Assembly (NCBI GenBank): GCA_003576905.1
Contig: QEVG01000021.1
Coordinates: 19,667-83,666 of the forward strand
Length of the DNA stretch: 64,000 bases
Source: Planctomycetota bacterium
GTDB lineage: Bacteria; Planctomycetota; Phycisphaerae; UBA1845; UTPLA1
Reading direction: 5' to 3'
The notes below the pieces were generated by a model. The model was not told the DNA's origin. It saw only the letters and a program-made list of their open reading frames with translations, and made no database searches. Position 1 is the first letter of the stretch, and the number at the start of each line of letters is the position of its first letter. This document shows positions 58,999-64,000 of the stretch, piece by piece. The position numbers were made by a program, and so were the translations under genes.

Positions 58999-59080
58999 AC
59001 GCGGCCGCGCGCCGGAATCGGCGGCGCCGCCGGCATTCGCACCGGCGCAACAGGACACATCGAATCGGTCTGGCGTGGAC

Positions 59081-60031
59081 ATGGAACTGAGCCAACAGCG
59101 CATCGTGGTGACGGGAGGAGCTGGGTTCCTCGGCCGCTGCGTGTGCGCAGAGATGGTGCGAAACTCCGTCGGAGCCGGGCGGATTTTCGTGCCGCGCCGC
59201 GCCGAATACGACCTGACGCAGGCGGAGGCCGTTGCGCGAATGTACGCGGACATGCGGCCGGACGTGGTCATACATCTTGCCGCGGAGGTCGGCGGGATCG
59301 GGGCCAATCGAGTTAATCCCGCTGGATTTTTCCACGCGAATCTCGCGATGGGACTTCATCTGGTCGAGGGCGCCCGCCAGGCCGGCGTCAGAAAATTCGT
59401 GATGGTCGGGACGGTATGTTCGTATCCGAAGTACGCGCCGGTGCCGCTTCGCGAGGAAGAACTCTGGAACGGATACCCGGAAGAGACGAACGCACCGTAC
59501 GGGATTGCCAAGAAGGCGCTGCTCGTGATGCTTCAGGCGTATCGGGCGCAGTACGGGCTTAATGGGGTTTACCTGATCCCGGTGAATCTGTACGGGCCGG
59601 GAGACGATTTCGATCTCCAGACGAGCCACGTGATTCCGGCGATGATCCGCAAGTTCATCGAGGCCAAGGCCGCGGGACGGGATGAAGTGGTACTCTGGGG
59701 TACGGGGACGGCGAGCCGGGAGTTCCTCTATGTGGAAGACTGTGCACGGGCGATTGTCATGGCGGCGCGGGACTATGATGAAGGTGCTCCGGTGAACGTG
59801 GGGACGGGTCGTGAGATAACGATCCGCGACCTCGCGGAAAAGATCCGGGAAATCGTGGGGTACCGCGGGCGGATCGCGTGGGACGCGACGAAGCCGGACG
59901 GACAGCCACGGCGGAGCCTGGATACGAGCCGTGCGAAGGCGGCCTTCGGCTTTGAGGCGCAGGTCGGACTGGACGAGGGGCTTCGGCGGACCGTGGACTG
60001 GTACTGCCGTACAAATGGCACTGGCGGATAA
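59081..60031 (+). CDS. fcl: GDP-L-fucose synthase-like epimerase/reductase
   Basis: 316 residues of the short-chain dehydrogenase family. NADP-binding [21 protein letters not shown], the catalytic Ser region VGTVCSYPK and the YxxxK motif in YGIAKKA, followed by [12 protein letters not shown] and [13 protein letters not shown]. This pattern is that of GDP-fucose synthase, which makes GDP-L-fucose from GDP-4-keto-6-deoxymannose. No GDP-mannose 4,6-dehydratase is visible in the window. The GTG at 59075 is an alternative start. The stop overlaps the next start as TAATG, so the two are coupled. Confidence 0.9.
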   Translation: MELSQQRIVVTGGAGFLGRCVCAEMVRNSVGAGRIFVPRRAEYDLTQAEAVARMYADMRPDVVIHLAAEVGGIGANRVNPAGFFHANLAMGLHLVEGARQAGVRKFVMVGTVCSYPKYAPVPLREEELWNGYPEETNAPYGIAKKALLVMLQAYRAQYGLNGVYLIPVNLYGPGDDFDLQTSHVIPAMIRKFIEAKAAGRDEVVLWGTGTASREFLYVEDCARAIVMAARDYDEGAPVNVGTGREITIRDLAEKIREIVGYRGRIAWDATKPDGQPRRSLDTSRAKAAFGFEAQVGLDEGLRRTVDWYCRTNGTGG

Positions 60032-60606
60032 TGGACGCAACGCCCCCGGCGATCACGGCGGAGCAGGCCATTCCGGATGGCCTGAACGGAAGATGGTGGG
60101 TTGCGCACACACGGCCGCGCAATGAGAAGCGCCTGGCCGCGGAGCTGCGCTCGCTGGGCATCTTCCATTATCTGCCGCTGTATCCGCGGCAGACGCGCGG
60201 GCGCGTTCGGCGGCGTGTGTATCGGAGCATCATTCCGGTCTTCCCGGGCTACCTCTTCTTCAACGGAACCGAAGAACAGAGACTGCGGGCGCTGTCGACG
60301 AATCGCATCGTCAGCGTGCTCTCGGTTCCCCGGCAGGACGAACTCGTCCGCGAGCTTCGCAGCGTTCAGCATGCCCTCGCGGCCGGCGTGGGTTTTCGAT
60401 GGCACCCGGAGGTCAGGATCGGTGATTTGGCGCGCGTGGTCGCCGGACCCCTGATGGGTGTCGAAGGGGTGGTGTTGCGCCGGCTGGCGAAGACTCGGCT
60501 GGTATTGAACGTGATGATGCTGGGGCAATCAGTAAGCGTCGAGGTCTCGGACGACTCGCTGGAAAAGCTCCCGGACGCCGGGGGGCAATTGTTGGACGTC
60601 CGATAA
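60031..60606 (+). CDS. NusG-family elongation regulator (RfaH/LoaP-like)
   Basis: 191 residues. An NGN domain (WWVAHTRPRNEKRLAAELRS, LGIFHYLPLYPRQT, IIPVFPGYLFFNG) is followed by a KOW domain (IGDLARVVAGPLMGVEGVV). Specialised NusG paralogues such as RfaH, TaA and LoaP bind RNA polymerase and suppress termination in one or a few long operons, often for polysaccharides. The start overlaps the fcl stop (TAATG), so it is made from the same message as the locus it could control. It is not the housekeeping nusG, which usually sits with secE and ribosomal-protein genes. Confidence 0.88.
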   Translation: MDATPPAITAEQAIPDGLNGRWWVAHTRPRNEKRLAAELRSLGIFHYLPLYPRQTRGRVRRRVYRSIIPVFPGYLFFNGTEEQRLRALSTNRIVSVLSVPRQDELVRELRSVQHALAAGVGFRWHPEVRIGDLARVVAGPLMGVEGVVLRRLAKTRLVLNVMMLGQSVSVEVSDDSLEKLPDAGGQLLDVR

Positions 60607-60929
60607 ACCGTGCTCGTGGGCGATCCAGACCATGTCCCACGGTATCGAGTTCCAGCCTAAGCAGACGAATCAGAAACACAAAGACCCCTCGAGACGTAGC
60701 AAATGCTCGGTATTTGCGAGGGGGAACCGTGCCCTTTCAGCCTGTAGTTCTCACAGGCCAAAACCGATATCATCATTGCCCTTGGACGGACGCGGATTTC
60801 GCGCGCAAGTCCAGAAATGACAAGTAATTCTGTCAAGCGCTGCGCGGCGGTTGACGGAGACGGAGTCTGCCCGGCAGGTGGCGGCGAGCCGGCCACCGGT
60901 AATCGTGCCCGTTCGATCGGAGGTTTGCC
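60607..60929. other. Gap within the polysaccharide locus
   Basis: 323 bases without a convincing gene. The palindrome TGACA (60820-60824) and TGTCA (60833-60837) with an 8-base spacer may be an operator. GGCGGTTGACGG (60846-60857) shares 8 of 12 positions with the ops element recognised by RfaH in E. coli, which could be chance. Confidence 0.4.
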
Positions 60930-62240
60930 GTGCGCGTCAGTGTGGTAGGAACCGGATATGTCGGGCTGGTGGCGGGGGCTTGTTTCTCCGACGTGGGGAA
61001 TCACGTCATCTGCGTCGATGTGGATCGCGCTAAGGTGGAAGCGCTTCGGCGCGGGGAAATCCCGATCTACGAGCCGGGGCTTTCGGAGATCGTGCATCGC
61101 AATGCGAAGGCAGGTCGGCTTGAGTTCACCACGGACCTGGCGCACGCGGTGGCGAATTCGCTGATCGTCTTTCTCGCGGTGGGCACGCCGCAGGCGGACA
61201 ACGGCCATGCCGATTTGCGCTCGCTGCTCTCGGTCGCCGAGGAGATCGGGAAGCGAATGGACGGCTACCGGATCATCGTGACCAAGAGCACGGTGCCGGT
61301 GGGGACGCACAAGCGCGTCGCGAACGCGGTGCGGCCGCACACGCAGCACCCCTTCGACGTGGTGAGCAACCCCGAGTTCATGAAGGAAGGCGCGGCGGTG
61401 GACGATTTCACCAAGCCGGACCGGGTGGTGATCGGCACGACGAATCCGGCGGTGGTGGAGATCATGAAACAGCTCTACGCGCCGTTCATGCGGAAGCAGG
61501 AGCGTATCCTTGTCATGGACCCGGCGAGCGCGGAGATGACGAAGTACGCAGCCAACGCACTGCTGGCGATCAAGGTCTCGTTCATGAATGAGATTGCGAA
61601 TCTGTGCGAACGGTACGGGGCGAACGTGGAACTGGTGCGCGTCGGCGTCGGATCGGACTCGCGCATCGGACATCCGTTCCTGTTTCCGGGGGTGGGATAC
61701 GGCGGATCGTGCTTCCCGAAAGACGTCAGCGCGCTGGTGATGATGGGCCGGGAGGTGGGGTACGAACCGAGGATCACGCAGGCGGCGCAGGAGACGAACC
61801 AACTCCAGCGGCGGCATTTCGCCCAGAGGGTGATTGATCACTTTGCGGGGAGGACGGGCGTGACGCTGGCGGTCTGGGGGCTGGCCTTCAAGGGGCGAAC
61901 CGATGACGTGCGAGAAGCGCCGGCCATCACGGCGATCAAGATGTTCGTGGACAGCGGGATGACGATCCGCGCACACGATCCGGAGGCGATCCGGAACGCG
62001 CGGCAGGCGATTAACTCGGACAAGGTATCGTACTTTGAGGACGGTTACGCCGCGCTTGACGGGGCGGACGGGCTTGTCGTTTTCACGGACTGGCAGGAGT
62101 TCCGCGTGCCGGATTTTGAGATGATGGCCCGGCGGCTCAAGACACGGGTGATCTTCGACGGCCGAAACCTGTACGACCCGGCGTTCATGAAGCGCCAGGG
62201 CTTTGAGTATCATAGCGTGGGGCGGCCGACGATCGCGTAG
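60930..62240 (+). CDS. ugd: UDP-glucose 6-dehydrogenase
   Basis: 436 residues. Oxidises UDP-glucose to UDP-glucuronate with two NAD+. N-terminal fold VVGTGYVGLVAGACFSDVG; MDPASAEMTKYAANALLAIK, with the conserved Lys and Asn; catalytic Cys in GYGGSCFPKDVSA; and a C-terminal domain with WGLAFKGRTDDVREAPAI. GTG start with GGAGG 6 bases upstream. The next gene can use its product. GDP-mannose dehydrogenase is a close relative but less likely given the epimerase that follows. Confidence 0.93.
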   Translation: MRVSVVGTGYVGLVAGACFSDVGNHVICVDVDRAKVEALRRGEIPIYEPGLSEIVHRNAKAGRLEFTTDLAHAVANSLIVFLAVGTPQADNGHADLRSLLSVAEEIGKRMDGYRIIVTKSTVPVGTHKRVANAVRPHTQHPFDVVSNPEFMKEGAAVDDFTKPDRVVIGTTNPAVVEIMKQLYAPFMRKQERILVMDPASAEMTKYAANALLAIKVSFMNEIANLCERYGANVELVRVGVGSDSRIGHPFLFPGVGYGGSCFPKDVSALVMMGREVGYEPRITQAAQETNQLQRRHFAQRVIDHFAGRTGVTLAVWGLAFKGRTDDVREAPAITAIKMFVDSGMTIRAHDPEAIRNARQAINSDKVSYFEDGYAALDGADGLVVFTDWQEFRVPDFEMMARRLKTRVIFDGRNLYDPAFMKRQGFEYHSVGRPTIA

Positions 62241-62285
62241 GGCCGCGCGCGACGCGGCGCGGCGGCGCCTATCCCGGCGGGCGGA

Positions 62286-63251
62286 ATGACCATGAAAACG
62301 ATTCTTGTAACGGGCGCGGCGGGATTTATCGGTTCGCATCTCTGCGAGAGGCTGCTTTCGACCGGGCGCCGGGTCGTGGGGCTGGACTGTTTCGACACTT
62401 TTTATGACCCGGCGATCAAGCGGCGGAACCTCGCGGAGTGCCTTACGAATGGCAGTTTTCGACTCGTGGAAGGGGATATCCGCGACGCGGCGGCGGTTGA
62501 GTCGGCAATGGGCGGTTGCGACATGGTCGTGCATCTCGCGGCTCGAGCGGGCGTCCGGCCCTCCATCGAGGATCCCCTTCTGTACCAGGATGTCAACATC
62601 CGCGGCACCAACATCATCCTTGAGACGATGCGCAGGCTTAAGCCGGACCGGCTCGTGTTTGCCAGCAGTTCGAGCGTGTACGGCAACAACCGAAAGGTGC
62701 CCTTCAGCGAGAAGGACAACGTCGATTTTCCGATCTCGCCCTATGCGGCCACCAAAAAGGCCGGCGAACTGCTGTGCCACACGTACCACAGCCTGTTCAA
62801 GATGGACATCACGTGCCTGCGCTTCTTCACCGTGTACGGGGCGAGGCAGCGGCCGGACCTGGCAATTCATAAGTTCACGCGCCTGATCGACGGCGGCCAG
62901 CCCATTCCCGTCTTCGGCGATGGAAGCATGAAACGCGATCACACGTACATCGACGACATCATCTCGGGCGTGATGGCGGCGATCGAGCGGTGCGGCGGCT
63001 TTCACATTTACAACCTGGGCGAGTCGCGGCCCGTTTCGCTCTCCGACCTAATCGCGGCGATCGAACGGGCGCTGGGCAAGAAGGCGATCATCGACCGGCA
63101 GCCGCTTCAGCCCGGCGACGTCGATCAGACCTATGCCGACGTCAGTCTGGCTCGTGCGGAACTGGGCTATCAGCCCACGACGGACATCGACACCGGCCTG
63201 GCACAATTCGTGAAGTGGTATCGCGGCGAGCGCGCTTGTTCAGGCGCTTAA
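62286..63251 (+). CDS. UDP-glucuronate 4-epimerase-like protein
   Basis: 321 residues, extended SDR family. TGAAGFIGSHLCERL; DCFDTFYDPAIKRRN, a segment characteristic of the glucuronate epimerase branch; HLAARAGVRPSIEDP; FASSSSVYGNN (catalytic Ser); YAATKKAGE (Tyr-x3-Lys); RFFTVYGARQRPD; and PLQPGDVDQTYADV near the C-terminus. It should convert UDP-glucuronate to UDP-galacturonate. An ATG at 62292 is an alternative start. Follows ugd after 45 bases and is probably co-transcribed with it. Confidence 0.9.
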   Translation: MTMKTILVTGAAGFIGSHLCERLLSTGRRVVGLDCFDTFYDPAIKRRNLAECLTNGSFRLVEGDIRDAAAVESAMGGCDMVVHLAARAGVRPSIEDPLLYQDVNIRGTNIILETMRRLKPDRLVFASSSSVYGNNRKVPFSEKDNVDFPISPYAATKKAGELLCHTYHSLFKMDITCLRFFTVYGARQRPDLAIHKFTRLIDGGQPIPVFGDGSMKRDHTYIDDIISGVMAAIERCGGFHIYNLGESRPVSLSDLIAAIERALGKKAIIDRQPLQPGDVDQTYADVSLARAELGYQPTTDIDTGLAQFVKWYRGERACSGA

Positions 63252-63354
63252 GGGGAATGTGCGCCGCGCCCTGCGCACGCATGAAAGAAATGACCCTCCC
63301 GGGCGCATGCACGCCATGACCTCCGACGGCGGGAACTGATAAAGGACCGGATCC

Positions 63355-64000
63355 ATGAAGAGTTTTCTCAGGTCGAACTTTCCGCAGCTGTGGTCCTATG
63401 CCCGCGGAGCGAAGGACCGCGTGAAGATCGAATACTACCTGCTGCGGCGAATGAGCCTCCGACATCTCTTGCCGGGATTTTCGCGGAAGGAAGGATCCTG
63501 GGACATGATTCTGCCGTACCAGGCGGTACGCCGGATTGAGATTCCGTCGGTCAATTATTCCTCGATTGACGCGATGATTGCGGACTTGAAAACGGCGGGG
63601 CTAGCGTTTGGTGAAGGAACTTTCGCGCTGTATCTGCCTCCAGAAACGGTGGCCAAGTCGGCATTTCACGTGCTCGCCGGCCAGTATCCGCCCGACGCGG
63701 GCGTCAAGATCGTGAAGATGCCCGGAGGCGTCGGAGTCAGCACATACGGGCCCGGTCTGATGCGCAAATACGTCGATCGTCATTTGCTGCTGGCCGCGAA
63801 CCTGATGTACGCCCAGTCGGTTGGACCAAGGATTTACGACCTCGTGGAGCTGGAGAGCGGCGGAGTCGTATGGACCGCCTACGTCATGCGGCACGTGGAA
63901 GGGCGAAGCCCATCGGCTGGCGAGTGCGAATCCGGGGTCGCGAAGATGCGCGATCTCGAGAGGGAGGGGCTGCTGAACACGGTGCGGGCGAGCCTGCCGG
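63355..64000 (+). CDS. Unknown protein at the window edge, kinase-fold-like, 3' truncated
   Basis: Frame open from ATG 63355 to the end of the window, at least 215 residues. AAAGGA stands 8 bases before the ATG. The N-terminus is basic and amphipathic (MKSFLRSNFPQLWSYARGAK). A beta-rich stretch follows (GEGTFALYLPPETVAKSAFH, VKIVKMPGGVG), and then RIYDLVELESGG and VVWTAYVMRHVEGRSPS. That strand-loop-hinge pattern resembles the N-lobe of kinase-fold proteins, some of which phosphorylate LPS. Without the rest, the call is uncertain. It follows the epimerase by 103 bases on the same strand, in the polysaccharide locus. Confidence 0.65.
   Translation, partial: MKSFLRSNFPQLWSYARGAKDRVKIEYYLLRRMSLRHLLPGFSRKEGSWDMILPYQAVRRIEIPSVNYSSIDAMIADLKTAGLAFGEGTFALYLPPETVAKSAFHVLAGQYPPDAGVKIVKMPGGVGVSTYGPGLMRKYVDRHLLLAANLMYAQSVGPRIYDLVELESGGVVWTAYVMRHVEGRSPSAGECESGVAKMRDLEREGLLNTVRASLP

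Noticed and set aside
60657..63005. Very long open frame on the minus strand opposite ugd and the epimerase
   Set aside because: It is antisense to two clear enzyme genes, is extremely rich in His, Arg and Pro, and has no motif. Such frames arise from GC-rich codon use.

Overview
The window looks like chromosomal DNA of a high-GC planctomycete, most likely of the Phycisphaerae type. The evidence is secreted proteins with DCNxNGxPDxCD calcium-binding repeats, dockerin-like C-terminal tails on two otherwise unrelated exported proteins, a PEP-CTERM protein, many large GT-C-type membrane proteins, an McsA/McsB pair and a K+-dependent membrane pyrophosphatase. This placement rests on protein style, not on a marker gene. 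I see no rRNA operon, CRISPR array, insertion sequence, integrase or phage block.

Layout. 0-2 kb: end of a ribose/galactose-type ABC importer (ATPase then permease). 2-11.5 kb: L,D-transpeptidase, GT39-like membrane glycosyltransferase, TPR protein, exported proline iminopeptidase, tRNA-Leu(GAG), secreted zinc metalloprotease and trpE. 11.6-17.7 kb: a large membrane protein translationally coupled to a QueD-like protein, mcsA-mcsB with a JAMM metalloprotease behind them, and an HU/IHF protein. 17.9-20.5 kb: feoAB under a promoter overlapped by a Fur-box-like palindrome. 20.5-28.8 kb: GT-C protein, motAB converging on a Cys-cluster protein (FliB/YkgJ type) coupled to a polysaccharide deacetylase, then small proteins and another GT-C-like protein. 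29.3-35.1 kb: surface proteins (repeat/NIDO protein, FG-GAP lipoprotein) around a conserved membrane protein. 35.4-43.4 kb: lpdA, an unknown coiled-coil protein, a HEAT lipoprotein, murI, scpB, an NHL-repeat protein and a pseudopilin. 43.6-51.4 kb: coiled-coil lipoprotein, hppA, rsfS, argS. 51.4-57.6 kb, all on the minus strand: QueC-like protein, pgeF, a zinc alcohol dehydrogenase, the HAF/PEP-CTERM protein, an alpha/beta hydrolase and a sialidase-like protein. 57.9-64 kb: a surface-polysaccharide locus (wecB, fcl, a NusG/RfaH-like regulator, ugd, a UDP-glucuronate epimerase and a truncated gene at the window edge).

How genes work together. feoA and feoB form an iron(II) uptake unit. motA and motB form a flagellar stator. 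mcsA and mcsB form a protein-arginine kinase module. The 57.9-64 kb genes supply UDP-ManNAc, GDP-fucose, UDP-glucuronate and UDP-galacturonate for a polysaccharide, with their own NusG-type elongation regulator.

Large-scale signal. In hand-counted lines the plus strand is usually C-richer than G up to roughly 39-43 kb, whichever strand the genes are on, and usually G-richer after about 45 kb. Such a reversal is expected at a replication origin or at the edge of a rearrangement. Other items to check are a roughly 110-residue insertion in the pyrophosphatase, altered key residues in the QueC-like and QueD-like proteins, and dispersed clusters of short GAAAC-type units near or inside genes.
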